Below are positions 1 through 8,890 of a stretch of 41,699 nucleotides of DNA, piece after piece (the stretch's first letter is position 1; the number at the start of each line of letters is the position of its first letter). The notes under the pieces are model-generated. The model was not told the origin of the DNA. It searched no databases and saw nothing but the letters and a program-made list of their open reading frames with translations. The position numbers and the translations under genes were made by a program. Source of the DNA: Acidobacteriaceae bacterium (GTDB lineage: Bacteria > Acidobacteriota > Terriglobia > Terriglobales > Acidobacteriaceae); NCBI GenBank assembly GCA_003142015.1, contig PLOI01000076.1, positions 11,272 to 52,970 of the forward strand, in the 5' to 3' direction.

Positions 1-261
1 CTGGTGGTGGTGGCCTTTGGGGTGCGTCCCGCCCTGCGCCATGCCCGTTTCGCACCAGGGCCGGCAATCAAGGCAGGCGTCAGGGAGTTGCCGGGCCATG
101 CCGAGGTTGCGGAACCACGCGTATTCCGCCCGCCCGATTCGGTCGAGGTGGACCCCGAGCGGCTCAGGGCACAGGAGATCTTCGAACAGGTGACCGGCCA
201 TCTCAAGCGCGAGCCTACGCAAAGTTCCCGGCTTTTGCAGAGCTGGATTCACTCCGACTAA
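1..261 (+). CDS. fliF: Flagellar MS-ring protein FliF, C-terminal fragment
   Basis: The frame is open from the first base and stops at 259-261, so only about the last 86 residues are present. It begins with the end of a hydrophobic segment (LVVVAFGVRPAL), matching the second membrane span of FliF. A cytoplasmic tail follows, ending in EPTQSSRLLQSWI. In the FliF family this tail projects into the cytoplasm and holds the FliG N-domain, building the MS-ring base of the flagellar motor. The next gene is fliG, the standard order. The 5' part lies outside the window, so nothing can be said about its start. Confidence 0.9.
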   Translation: MVVVAFGVRPALRHARFAPGPAIKAGVRELPGHAEVAEPRVFRPPDSVEVDPERLRAQEIFEQVTGHLKREPTQSSRLLQSWIHSD

Positions 262-301
262 GAGACCATGAGTTTCGCGCTACAGGGAAAGGGCCGAGAT
301 T

Positions 302-1354
302 TTGTCCGAGCAGGGAAGCCAAAGCGGAGCATTACGGCATCAACAGTCGGCGAACATGAGCGGCGTGCGCAAGGCGGCTGTTCTGCTGGTGGCCGTGGGC
401 GAGGAGTCGGCCAAGGAGATTCTGCGCGCTCTACCGGAGGTGGACGTGCAGCGGCTCACCGAAGAGCTGGCCGACCTGCGCGGCATCACGCCGGAGGTCT
501 CTGCCGGGATACTGGAGGAGTTCTGGGAGCTTCTGGAGACCCAGAACTTCATGACCCACGGCGGACTCGACTACGCCAGCCGATTACTGATAGAGACCTT
601 CGGCAAGGCGCGCGCCGACGATCTGCTGATGCTGGTGCGCCGTTCGCAAGAGGAGGCCCAGGGCAATCTGGCCAAGCTGCAGCGCACCGATCCCCAGCAG
701 TTGGGCAAGCTGCTCGACAGCGAGCATCCGCAGACCATCGCTCTGGTGCTGGCCCACCTCGATCCGCGCCGCGCCTCAATGGTGCTGGACAATCTGAGCG
801 AGGATCACAAAGTCCTCTCCATCCAGCGGCTGGCCGAGATGCGCCAGTTTTCGCCCGAGATGGCGCAGAAGGTGGCGCACATTCTGCACCGCCGCCTGGA
901 AAATGTGGGAGACACGGCGCGCAAGAGCTACTCCGGCTTCAAGGCGGTGGCCGATCTGCTCAACCGGCTTAATGCCGAGGAGTCGAAGAAGATACTCGAG
1001 ACCATCGAGGATGGCCAGCCGGAGTTGGCTCTCTCCATTCGCAACCTGATGTTTACCTTTGAAGATCTGGTGACGGTGCCGCCGGCTACCATCCGCGAGA
1101 TTGTCTCCGGCGTGGACAAGCGGCAACTGGCGCTCGCCCTGCGCGGCGCCAAAGACGACCTGCGCGCCCAAATCTTCAAATCCATGAGTTCGCGGGCCGT
1201 CGAGATGCTGAAGGAAGACATGGAGGTTCTCGGTCCGGTACGCTCCCGCGAGGTGGCGCAGGCTCAACAAGAGATTCTCAACCTGGCAAGGCGTCTCGAA
1301 GCCGAGGGCAAAGTCATTCTCAAGCTGGAAACCGGCGACGAGATGCTGGCGTGA
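302..1354 (+). CDS. fliG: Flagellar motor switch protein FliG
   Basis: FliG is the rotor protein linking FliF to FliM/FliN and meeting the stator. Visible signatures are KAAVLLVAVGEE near the N-terminus, the middle-domain EHPQTIALVLAHL around residue 141, and MFTFEDL in the C-terminal part. The length (about 350 aa with the TTG start) is normal. Start choice is open: TTG at 302 has a good Shine-Dalgarno sequence (GGAAAGGG, about 285-293), while ATG at 356 gives an N-terminus closer to typical FliG but has no clear ribosome site. I prefer TTG. It lies 40 nt after fliF in one operon. Confidence 0.95.
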   Translation: MSEQGSQSGALRHQQSANMSGVRKAAVLLVAVGEESAKEILRALPEVDVQRLTEELADLRGITPEVSAGILEEFWELLETQNFMTHGGLDYASRLLIETFGKARADDLLMLVRRSQEEAQGNLAKLQRTDPQQLGKLLDSEHPQTIALVLAHLDPRRASMVLDNLSEDHKVLSIQRLAEMRQFSPEMAQKVAHILHRRLENVGDTARKSYSGFKAVADLLNRLNAEESKKILETIEDGQPELALSIRNLMFTFEDLVTVPPATIREIVSGVDKRQLALALRGAKDDLRAQIFKSMSSRAVEMLKEDMEVLGPVRSREVAQAQQEILNLARRLEAEGKVILKLETGDEMLA

Positions 1355-1439
1355 AAAGTGGCTCGTGAACCGTGAACAGTGGACAGCTTTCGGTCGTTAG
1401 TGCTTTTACTGATCACTGACCACTTAGGGGAGGAAATTC

Positions 1440-2249
1440 TTGCAACAGGCGGAATCGGCAACGGGAACGGGCGCTGCGACGCGCATCGAGGTCTTCGATT
1501 ACCTCGCTGGCCCCGATGCGCCTCCTTTGCCGGAGTGGACTGGGTGGGCCAATGCGGAAGATGCCGGAATGAGCGTGAGCAGGGCTGGCGCTACGCCCGT
1601 CAGGAATGCGGAGGCCGAGGCCATCGAGACCCGGCTGCGTGTTGAGTTCGACGCACGGCTCGTCGAAGAGAAACGCCGCGCCTTCGAGGCGGGCAGCGAG
1701 CAAGGTCGCCAGGCGGAGCGCGAGGCGCAGAACGGGTCCCAGGCTGCGGCCCAACAGCAGCGGGCACAGCAAGCCGCCGAACTCATCGAGAGCTTTACCC
1801 AGGAGCGAGACCGTTATATGGGTGCGGTCGAGCACGAGGTAGTGAAGCTGGCGCTGGCTGTCGCAGCGCGCATTCTGCGGCGCGAGGCGCAGATGGATCC
1901 ATTGCTGCTAACCGGAGCGGTCAGGGTGGCGCTGGGACAACTCTCTGGATCGACCCAGGCGCGGCTGCGCGTGCCTGAGGCTGAGTTTGAATTATGGCGC
2001 GAAGCTATCGCGCTTGTGCCCAATCTTGCCATAAGACCAACTGTAAGTGCGGGCGAAGGAATGCGGTTGGGAGACTGCGTGATTGAGACCGAGCTGGGCT
2101 TGGTGGATCTGGGGATTCGCGCGCAGTTGGGAGAGATTGAGCGGGGCTTCTTTGACCGCGTCGGCCGCGTTGCCTCCGCCCATTCAAGTCCCAGTGCTGC
2201 CGAGCCCGCTGTGGCCGCCGGTAAAACAGGCGGGGAGAGTGGCGTATGA
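1440..2249 (+). CDS. fliH: Flagellar assembly protein FliH
   Basis: FliH is the peripheral regulator of the export ATPase FliI. The protein has an alanine/proline-rich N-terminus, a long charged helical middle (EAGSEQGRQAEREAQ and on, about residues 80-130) and a C-terminal FliH/HrpE-like part with LGDCVIETELGLVDLGI, a pattern shared with V-type ATPase subunit E relatives. The start is TTG at 1440, supported by GGGGAGGAAA about 6 nt upstream. Its stop overlaps the fliI start (ATGA, 2246-2249), so translation is probably coupled. An 85-nt degenerate repeat-like spacer separates it from fliG. Confidence 0.88.
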   Translation: MQQAESATGTGAATRIEVFDYLAGPDAPPLPEWTGWANAEDAGMSVSRAGATPVRNAEAEAIETRLRVEFDARLVEEKRRAFEAGSEQGRQAEREAQNGSQAAAQQQRAQQAAELIESFTQERDRYMGAVEHEVVKLALAVAARILRREAQMDPLLLTGAVRVALGQLSGSTQARLRVPEAEFELWREAIALVPNLAIRPTVSAGEGMRLGDCVIETELGLVDLGIRAQLGEIERGFFDRVGRVASAHSSPSAAEPAVAAGKTGGESGV

Positions 2250-3559
2250 CTCAGAGGCTGGAGCGTTATTTTGGCAGGCTTGAGCGCGGCCAGCCCTGGC
2301 GCTGGTGCGGGCAGGTGCTCGAATCGGTGGGCCAGACGATCGAGTCGGCAGGGCCACTGGCATCGGTTGGTGAATGCTGTGAGATTCACGACCAGTTCGG
2401 CCGCGCGCACCTTGCCGAGGTGATTGGTTTTCGCGGCGCCAATGTGCTGTCCATGCCGGTCGAGAGCACGGAGGGAATCCGCTACGGAAATCGTGTGGAG
2501 GCCTTGAATGTCCACCCCGAAATCGAGGTGGGGCCGGCGCTGATGGGCAGGGTACTGAATGCGCTGGGTGAACCTATCGATGAGGGCCGTCCGCCAGCCG
2601 TCTTCCGGTCGCTGCCGTTGGAGGGGGTGGTGAGGCCGCCGCTGGACCGTACGCCGATTCGCATCCCGCTGGGCACCGGAATTCGCGTTCTCGATGCGCT
2701 TCTGACAGTGGGCCGCGGCCAGCGAGTAGGCATCTTCGGCGGCTCGGGCGTCGGCAAAAGTACGCTCATCGGCATGATGACCCGCAACACCGAGGCGGAT
2801 GTGACAGTGGTGGGCCTGGTGGGGGAACGGGGCCGCGAGGTGGGCGAGTTTCTTGAGGATTCTCTGGGCGGTGAAGGCCGTGCGCGCTCGGTGGTGGTGG
2901 TTTCCACCTCCGACCAGTCGCCGCTGATGCGCATGAGAGCGGCCTTGTCGGCCACCACAATCGCCGAATTCTTTGCCGCGCAGGGCAAGCACGTGCTGCT
3001 GGTGCTGGATTCGCTGACGCGCTTTGCCATGGCCGCTCGTGAGATTGGCTTGGCTGCCGGAGAGCCTCCCACGGCCAAAGGGTACACGCCTTCTGTTTTC
3101 AGCCGCCTCGCCCGGCTGGTCGAGCGCGCAGGGCAATTCCGTGTGGGCTCGATTACCGCCTTCTATACCGTATTGATGGAAGGCGATGACCAGCAGGACC
3201 CATTGGTGGACGCGGTTCGGTCGCTGCTCGACGGCCATGTGGTGCTTTCGCGTGTGCTGGCTGCGGAAGGGTGGTATCCGCCCATCGAAGTGCTGGACTC
3301 AATAAGCCGGCTGATGCCTGTTGTTACCCAACTAGCGCATCGTGAGCATGCCGCGCTGGTGCGCCGGCTGATGGCCGTTTATGCGCGCAGCGAAGACCTG
3401 GTGCGCATAGGAGCCTACAAGCAGGGCGCTGATCCTGATCTGGACCGCGCGCTGCGCGCCCGTGGAGCGATGCGCGCGTTCATGACCCAGGACTCGCGCG
3501 AGCAGGTCCGCTTTGCAGAGTGTGTACGCCGGTTGGCCCAGCTAGCCGGGGAGGTGTGA
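2246..3559 (+). CDS. fliI: Flagellum-specific export ATPase FliI
   Basis: This is the hexameric ATPase of flagellar type III export, related to F1-beta. The Walker A loop GGSGVGKST is at about residues 165-173, followed by GERGREVGEF, the Walker B region LLVLDSLTRFAMAAREI, and GEPPTAKGYTPSVFS. The DDQQDPLVDAVRSLLDGH stretch is also typical. At 437 aa the length is normal. The ATG at 2246 overlaps the fliH stop and has GGGGAGAG just upstream. It acts at the cytoplasmic face with FliH and FliJ, encoded on either side. Confidence 0.97.
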   Translation: MTQRLERYFGRLERGQPWRWCGQVLESVGQTIESAGPLASVGECCEIHDQFGRAHLAEVIGFRGANVLSMPVESTEGIRYGNRVEALNVHPEIEVGPALMGRVLNALGEPIDEGRPPAVFRSLPLEGVVRPPLDRTPIRIPLGTGIRVLDALLTVGRGQRVGIFGGSGVGKSTLIGMMTRNTEADVTVVGLVGERGREVGEFLEDSLGGEGRARSVVVVSTSDQSPLMRMRAALSATTIAEFFAAQGKHVLLVLDSLTRFAMAAREIGLAAGEPPTAKGYTPSVFSRLARLVERAGQFRVGSITAFYTVLMEGDDQQDPLVDAVRSLLDGHVVLSRVLAAEGWYPPIEVLDSISRLMPVVTQLAHREHAALVRRLMAVYARSEDLVRIGAYKQGADPDLDRALRARGAMRAFMTQDSREQVRFAECVRRLAQLAGEV

Positions 3560-3562
3560 GCC

Positions 3563-4117
3563 ATGGCCGTTTCGCGCGCGTTGCGCCGCTTGTTGCGCAT
3601 CCGGGATCTTCAAGAGGAACAGAGCCGGCTGGTTCTGGAGTCCGCGCTGGGCGAGTTGCATCGTCTGGAGAACGCCATGACGGCGACCTTCGTGCGAGAT
3701 CGCCAGGGCCGTAGCCTGGTGCAGGCCAGCGCACGAACCGGCGAACTGCCGGACCGGCTCGCCGGTCTCGATGAGACGCGCGCGGCCAGTCGCCATGCCG
3801 CCGCGCTCGGGCCCAGAATCGACGCCATGGGAGAAGAAGTCGCAGGACTGCGCCAGGAATTTCTCTCGAAGAGGGTGGAGCGCCGCCAGGCTGAAACCTT
3901 GATTCAGGAGACCGAGGCGCGGGAGGCCATCGAGACCGGCCGGCGCAGCCAGCAGACGCTCGACGACTGGTACAGCTCCCGGCTGTGCTGCGATGGGGGC
4001 GGTGAAAGGGACGATAGTGAACGAACTCCGTTCCACGTGACAGAACTCGTCTGTCAGGCGAATGCCACCTCCGAAAAGGCCATCGACTGGGATGTGCGCG
4101 CGGCAGGGAAATCTTGA
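3563..4117 (+). CDS. fliJ: Flagellar export protein FliJ-like
   Basis: The 184-aa protein is largely charged helix and predicted coiled coil over residues 1-130, beginning LRRLLRIRDLQEEQSR, as in FliJ, the central stalk that binds the FliI hexamer. Sequence conservation in FliJ is weak, so the call rests mainly on its position 3 nt after fliI and on its size and helical character. The start has GGGAGGT about 7 nt upstream. The last 50 residues (from RLCCDGGG) are not coiled coil, contain three cysteines in total and look unlike typical FliJ. Confidence 0.78.
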   Translation: MAVSRALRRLLRIRDLQEEQSRLVLESALGELHRLENAMTATFVRDRQGRSLVQASARTGELPDRLAGLDETRAASRHAAALGPRIDAMGEEVAGLRQEFLSKRVERRQAETLIQETEAREAIETGRRSQQTLDDWYSSRLCCDGGGERDDSERTPFHVTELVCQANATSEKAIDWDVRAAGKS

Positions 4118-4222
4118 GGAAAAATCCATGCAGAGTGGACCTCGGCTTCCTGAAAGGGGATTGCCGGTTCCATTTGTGACAATGCTCTAACCCGCAGCCC
4201 ATGCCTTTGGCACGCCTTCTGC

Positions 4223-4228
4223 TATATC
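4223..4228 (+). promoter_or_regulatory. Possible -10 element 7 nt before fliK ATG
   Basis: TATATC sits 7 nt upstream of the fliK ATG, which has no Shine-Dalgarno sequence. No convincing -35 is visible. It could be an internal, nearly leaderless promoter within the flagellar operon, or chance. Confidence 0.25.
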
Positions 4229-4235
4229 CCTCCGC

Positions 4236-6122
4236 ATGACCGTTGCCGCCGCCATCGAGATTGGAACAAGGGGAACTCACACGCCGGGCCTGGACAAGAC
4301 ACAGGGCGCGGCGCGCGGCACTGGGACAGCGGCGAATCAGGGTTTATTACGGCCGATTGCTCCTGGCGCGGAGAGCTTTCGCGCCGGCTGGCAATCGCTG
4401 CTGGCCTCGCTGGGCACTGATGTGGAAGGTTTCAGCGAGACCGAGGCAAAAACGGACCAGGGGATGACTTCCGCCGAGCAGACGCTGGCGGAGGCTGGCG
4501 GAAAATCCTCCGTTTCAACTTCGACTCCAGATGCCGGTGCGGGCTTGCGCATGTGGCAAGAAACAGAGAAGGGAACTGGCCCGGCGAGCGGGGGGTTGAA
4601 GATGTCTCAGGCCGGCGCCCGGACAGGAGCCTCCGCAGCCCAATCGGCTGCAGACCTAACAAAGACAGCCTCAAGCAGAACAGAGGAGAAAGAAACGTCG
4701 GCCAATCGGGAGTCCGAATCGGCCAGCGGTTCGCGGCCGACCCATTCCGTAAAGGCTGCCGCGCCGGAGGTTGCCGCAGCCGCATCGTTGCCAGGGCTGG
4801 TCACGGCGACTGTGGCGACTTTCCCGCAGGCTTTGCCAGTAGCTGCTGTCGCCACCCAAATTGCGCAGGGCGCTGATTCACGGACGCAATCCACTCATAC
4901 GGAAACCTCTGCTGACCCGTTTATTGATCCGCCAACCGAGTTTGCTTCGGCCTCCTTCAGTTCGCATCCGCCGAATCCGGAACGTCCCAATGGGGTTGGC
5001 GGAACGGCAAGTGCATCCGTACAAGAGGCTGTCAAAGGAGCCGAAGCGCCTTCAGAGCAAGGGGAAGCCTCGCCCGTCCGCAGCTTAAGCGGCTCATCTG
5101 GCCCAACCCTCGGCGAAACGGAAGCTTCGACTGCGGGTGGAGGCGCAGCGCCGGCCCAGGAACCGCTTCAGCCTCTCACTTCCAGCGCCAACCTGACGAA
5201 ACCGCTGGCGACCAGTCAAGCCCCGCCCCAGACGCCGGCACTGGACCAAAGCGAGATTCCGACACAACTGGGGAATCGAGGAGCGAACGTACTTCCGGTT
5301 GTGATGGACAGCGACGGTTTGAATCCTTTGCCAATAGCCGCCAACGCCAACGCCGCCCCATCCGGCGAGCACTCGGCCGTGTCCCGAATTCAAGGCAAGC
5401 CTGGCACAGCCAGCGAGAAAAAGCTCTCGGCCTCCGATCCATTGCAGTCTACGCGTGGAACCGGCAAATTTGATTCGGCTCAGCATGGAAATCGCATCAT
5501 GCAAGGGCAGTCTTCCGGCGCCGCCGTGGATGCGTCCACGACGGCGCGTGCAGTCGCTGGCGCGGGCGGAGCTGCGAGCACTGCTGAAGGGTTGGCGCCT
5601 CGTGCGCCTGCCGCGACAGGCGGGCCAGATTCCCGCGAAGCTTTCGCAACCCTCGATGCAGGAGGAGCAACTGGGAAGCCGACCTGGATTCATGCCGGGG
5701 CGCAGCGCGCCGAAGCAGGTTTTCAAGACCCGGCCCTGGGTTGGGTCGGCGTCCGCGCGGATATGGGCGGAGGTGGCATTCATGCCGAACTGGTACCCGG
5801 TTCCGCCGATGCGGCCCAGACGTTGGGCAGCCATTTGGCAGGCTTGAGCGCCTATCTTGCCGAACACCACACGCCGGTCGAAACGCTCACGCTGACTTCG
5901 CCCGAGGACGGGTCGTCGGGGTTGGGCAGCGGCAAGGGCTCGGGAGATGGGATGCAGCAAGGGACAGGGCATGAAACCGGGCAAGGGGCGACGCAAGGCG
6001 CCGATTCCCGTGAGCAATTCGCTTCGTCAGCGACACCAGAGTTGCCGGTATGGTCTGTTGGCCGGGACGGAAGCGCACAAACAGCAACGCAGGACGGCAA
6101 TCACATTTCGGTAATGGCCTGA
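4236..6122 (+). CDS. fliK: Flagellar hook-length control protein FliK
   Basis: This 628-aa protein is dominated by a low-complexity Ala/Ser/Thr/Pro/Gly-rich ruler-like region (about residues 1-480). The C-terminal part contains LGWVGVRADMGGGGIHAELV and LSAYLAEHHTPVETLTL, resembling the FliK hook-length domain that switches export specificity through FlhB. FliK measures hook length during secretion. Placement between fliJ and flgD fits. The ATG at 4236 lacks an obvious ribosome site; an alternative start further in cannot be excluded. The N-terminal two-thirds cannot be assigned by sequence alone because composition dominates. Confidence 0.82.
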   Translation: MTVAAAIEIGTRGTHTPGLDKTQGAARGTGTAANQGLLRPIAPGAESFRAGWQSLLASLGTDVEGFSETEAKTDQGMTSAEQTLAEAGGKSSVSTSTPDAGAGLRMWQETEKGTGPASGGLKMSQAGARTGASAAQSAADLTKTASSRTEEKETSANRESESASGSRPTHSVKAAAPEVAAAASLPGLVTATVATFPQALPVAAVATQIAQGADSRTQSTHTETSADPFIDPPTEFASASFSSHPPNPERPNGVGGTASASVQEAVKGAEAPSEQGEASPVRSLSGSSGPTLGETEASTAGGGAAPAQEPLQPLTSSANLTKPLATSQAPPQTPALDQSEIPTQLGNRGANVLPVVMDSDGLNPLPIAANANAAPSGEHSAVSRIQGKPGTASEKKLSASDPLQSTRGTGKFDSAQHGNRIMQGQSSGAAVDASTTARAVAGAGGAASTAEGLAPRAPAATGGPDSREAFATLDAGGATGKPTWIHAGAQRAEAGFQDPALGWVGVRADMGGGGIHAELVPGSADAAQTLGSHLAGLSAYLAEHHTPVETLTLTSPEDGSSGLGSGKGSGDGMQQGTGHETGQGATQGADSREQFASSATPELPVWSVGRDGSAQTATQDGNHISVMA

Positions 6123-6190
6123 AGGGCAGAAACACGGAAAACGGATCGCAGAAGAATGCAAGCCGGAGCAGGAATTAGCAAGGAGACAAA

Positions 6191-6718
6191 ATGGCAGCGA
6201 CAATCTTGAATCACCACATGACGGCGGCGCAGGCTCTTTCTAGCAAAGCCGCAGCGCCCGCAGCGGCAGCCGCAAGCAGCACTACCGCCAGGGCGGATGC
6301 AACCAGCAACGCGAGCAGCGCAAGCAGCGACTCGGCCACCATCTCGGCCAACGACTTTCTTACCCTGCTGGTGACTGAGATGCAGAACCAGGATCCAACC
6401 GCGGACACCGACCCCAATGAGTACATCAACCAGTTGGTGAATGTGAACAGTCTGGAGCAACTGATCTCGATCAACCAGACGCTGACGACGGATCTCGGCA
6501 GCTCCACCGCCGATGCTAGCGGCAGTACTGCCTCCGCTCAGGCCGGCGGCGCAAGCGCAGAGGCGAAATCGTCCTCGTCCGGCGCAGCGACAACCCTTCC
6601 TGGCGCCCTGAGTACGGCCGCGGCGCAATTGGCTCCCGGCAATCTCGGTATTCCCGCGCCCAATGCCGCGGCCCAGAGCGTGGCTGAGTCCCTCAGTGGC
6701 CGGCCACGCGTGCAGTAG
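6191..6718 (+). CDS. flgD: Flagellar hook assembly scaffold FlgD (short form)
   Basis: FlgD caps the growing hook and allows FlgE polymerisation. After an alanine/serine-rich leader, residues about 53-100 hold the family core: ANDFLTLLVTEMQNQDPTAD, then NEYINQLVNVNSLEQL. The protein ends at 175 aa in an Ala/Ser/Gly-rich tail without the FlgD Ig-like/tudor C-terminal domains seen in longer family members such as the roughly 230-aa enteric protein. Only the N-terminal scaffolding domain therefore seems present. AAGGAGAC just upstream supports the start. It lies between fliK and flgE. Confidence 0.92.
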   Translation: MAATILNHHMTAAQALSSKAAAPAAAAASSTTARADATSNASSASSDSATISANDFLTLLVTEMQNQDPTADTDPNEYINQLVNVNSLEQLISINQTLTTDLGSSTADASGSTASAQAGGASAEAKSSSSGAATTLPGALSTAAAQLAPGNLGIPAPNAAAQSVAESLSGRPRVQ

Positions 6719-6813
6719 CGATTCTGCGGACTTACAGCAGCCCGCAAAGCCTGTTTATCCGCCGGCCGCCAAGGCCCGCGCCAACCGCAGATGCAGTCGA
6801 GAGGAGATTCACC

Positions 6814-8364
6814 ATGCCCAACTTTGACATCCCACTCAGCGGACTCAACGCCGATTCGACAGCGCTGAACACCATTGCCAACAATTTGTCCAACATGAAC
6901 ACCACAGCCTTCAAGGCGCAGACGACAAACTTCAGCGACCTGTTTTACCAGCAGGTGGGCACGGCCGGCTCGGGAGATGAGATTCAGCAGGGAACAGGCG
7001 TGCAGGTGGCCTCCAACAGCACTGACTTCACCGGCGGCACAGTCTCTTCAACCGGCATCTCGACCGATGCCGCGATTGACGGCACAGGCTTCTTTGTCCT
7101 CGACAGCGGAGACGGCAGTCAGCTCTACACGCGTGACGGCAATTTTCAGTTGAGTTCCAATGGGACGCTTGAGTCCACCGGCGGCCAGACGGTCATGGGC
7201 TATTCCGCAACCAATGGCGTGATTAATACCAGCGGCGCTTTGAGCGATATTGTGATTCCGACTGGGCAAGTGATGGCGCCTTCAGCGACAACAACTTTCA
7301 GCATGACGCAAAATCTCGACTCCGCGTCCGCTGTGGGCGCCACCGCCTCCGGTCCGGTCACGGTCTATGACTCGCTGGGCAATAGTTACGTTGGCACGGT
7401 GAACTACACCAAGACCGGAACCAACTCCTGGTCTTACAACATCTCCATGCCTGACACGCTTACACCCGGCTCAGCGACTGCGGGCGGGGTCACAACGGTC
7501 AACTATGACTTTGGGGCAAGCGGCGGCACGCTGGCCACCGTCGATGCAGGAACAAACCTGACGATTACTGCGCCGGCTACAGCGGGCGGCACGGCAACCA
7601 CCGCGCTGCCGACGTTCTCCGGCTCTCCTGAGACGGTGGCCGACTATGTGACAGATCTGAATACCGCGCTGGGAGCGGCCGGCATCACTGTTGGCGCGGG
7701 TGGCGTAACGGTTTCATCGACAGCAGCCGGTGTGTTGACGATCTCCGGCGCGAATATCTCCACCAGCGGAAGTGTGATTCAGGATCCGGTGGGCACCAAC
7801 ACTACGGGGACGCTGACCTTCAATTCCAGTGGCAGTCTGGTCAACCCGGCCGGAGATGTGAGCGGAATCAGCTTCGCCGGGCTCTCCGACGGAGCAGCGA
7901 CGATGAACATGACCTGGGATGTGCTGGGAAGCGCCGGTACCGGGAACATCAGCCAGACCGCTGCCGCCAATTCAACTTCGTCTCCCAGCCAGAACGGATA
8001 TGCGAGCGGCGAGTATCAGAGCTTTACCATCGGTTCCAACGGCACCGTCTCGGCAACTTACTCGAATGGTCAGAGCCAGAACGTGGGACAAATAGCACTG
8101 GCCACAGTAAGCAACGAGCAGGGACTATCCGACGTAGGCTCGACCGAGTACCAGGCTACCGCCGCCTCGGGCCTCGCCTCCGTAGGCGTGGCCGGGTCGG
8201 GTGGGCTCGGCACGCTCCAGGGAAGCTCTTTAGAGGCTTCCAACGTCAACATCTCCGCCGAGTTCTCCGACCTGATCGTTGCGCAGCGCGCCTTTGAGGC
8301 CAACTCCAAGGCGGTAACCACCTTTGACACCATCACGCAGGAAACCATCAACATGATTCACTAA
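6814..8364 (+). CDS. flgE: Flagellar hook protein FlgE
   Basis: FlgE is the hook subunit exported through the flagellar channel. The N-terminus carries the rod/hook signature SGLNADSTALNTIANNLSN (about 9-27). A TGFFVLD segment lies near residue 90, and the C-terminus has EASNVNISAEFSDLIVAQRAF and a NSKAVTTFDTI helix, which pack together as domain D0. The middle (about 150-390) is a Thr/Gly/Ser-rich outer domain larger than the enteric one, giving 516 aa. GAGGAGA upstream supports the ATG. FlgF/FlgG relatives share the termini, but length and position after flgD favour FlgE. Confidence 0.93.
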   Translation: MPNFDIPLSGLNADSTALNTIANNLSNMNTTAFKAQTTNFSDLFYQQVGTAGSGDEIQQGTGVQVASNSTDFTGGTVSSTGISTDAAIDGTGFFVLDSGDGSQLYTRDGNFQLSSNGTLESTGGQTVMGYSATNGVINTSGALSDIVIPTGQVMAPSATTTFSMTQNLDSASAVGATASGPVTVYDSLGNSYVGTVNYTKTGTNSWSYNISMPDTLTPGSATAGGVTTVNYDFGASGGTLATVDAGTNLTITAPATAGGTATTALPTFSGSPETVADYVTDLNTALGAAGITVGAGGVTVSSTAAGVLTISGANISTSGSVIQDPVGTNTTGTLTFNSSGSLVNPAGDVSGISFAGLSDGAATMNMTWDVLGSAGTGNISQTAAANSTSSPSQNGYASGEYQSFTIGSNGTVSATYSNGQSQNVGQIALATVSNEQGLSDVGSTEYQATAASGLASVGVAGSGGLGTLQGSSLEASNVNISAEFSDLIVAQRAFEANSKAVTTFDTITQETINMIH

Positions 8365-8890
8365 GCCCCGGCATATTGAGAACAAAGGCTGCGCACATTC
8401 TAAAGGGGATAAGAACACGAATAGCCAACTGGAGGGAGGAGTACGGAAGGTCTGTCGTACATTGGTCGCACAATTAGCCTGATCCGGCAATGAATAGCCG
8501 CTTTCCCAGTAAATGAAAAAGAGCCTCACCTCCACGAGCATCAATCGGAGATGGGGTTCTTTTTCGGTTTTAATCAAGAGTTCACCTAACAGGACATGTA
8601 TCCCGATTCACCGCCCCCCATAAAGACGAATGCCCCACCTTTTTCATGGCCTCAACGGTATCATCCCTTCTTGAACCTTTGATGCGCGTCACCGCGTCCA
8701 AAGCGAATGATGTCAATCCAACTTTAGTCGGATTCAAGTTGCATATCGGACGGCGTAAGATGCGAATCGTTGGCTCCAGAAGCGCTCATCGGCTCTCCAC
8801 CATGTGATATACGAGTCGGTGTGGAAAGCAAAGTTCAGAAGAACTGAAGACTGGGAGCGCCGTATGCGTGTTTTGAAAGGTATGTGAGTT
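8365..8890. other. 526-nt intergenic region between flgE and GH35 gene
   Basis: No convincing gene is present. It holds the flgE terminator (8516-8564), a small inverted repeat CAACTT/AAGTTG (8719-8741) and an overlapping pair of short palindromes near the GH35 gene (TTCAG-5-CTGAA at 8834-8848). The last could be an operator for the galactosidase gene, but no clear -35/-10 pair was found. Confidence 0.5.
8516..8564 (+). terminator. Hairpin terminator after flgE
   Basis: An 18-nt arm beginning AAAAAGAGCC (8516-8533) pairs with 8547-8564, which ends GTTCTTTTT. The pairing includes a few G-U wobbles or mismatches, and the loop is 13 nt. A T-run follows on the + strand and an A-run precedes, so it may act in both directions. 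It ends the flagellar transcript. Confidence 0.75.

Noticed and set aside
1814-3238. 474-codon open frame on the minus strand
   Set aside because: It lies entirely opposite fliH and fliI, which carry clear family motifs; long antisense frames are expected in GC-rich DNA.
5094-6017. 307-codon open frame on the minus strand within fliK
   Set aside because: fliK is low-complexity, which allows long shadow frames; its C-terminal hook-length region and operon position support the plus strand.
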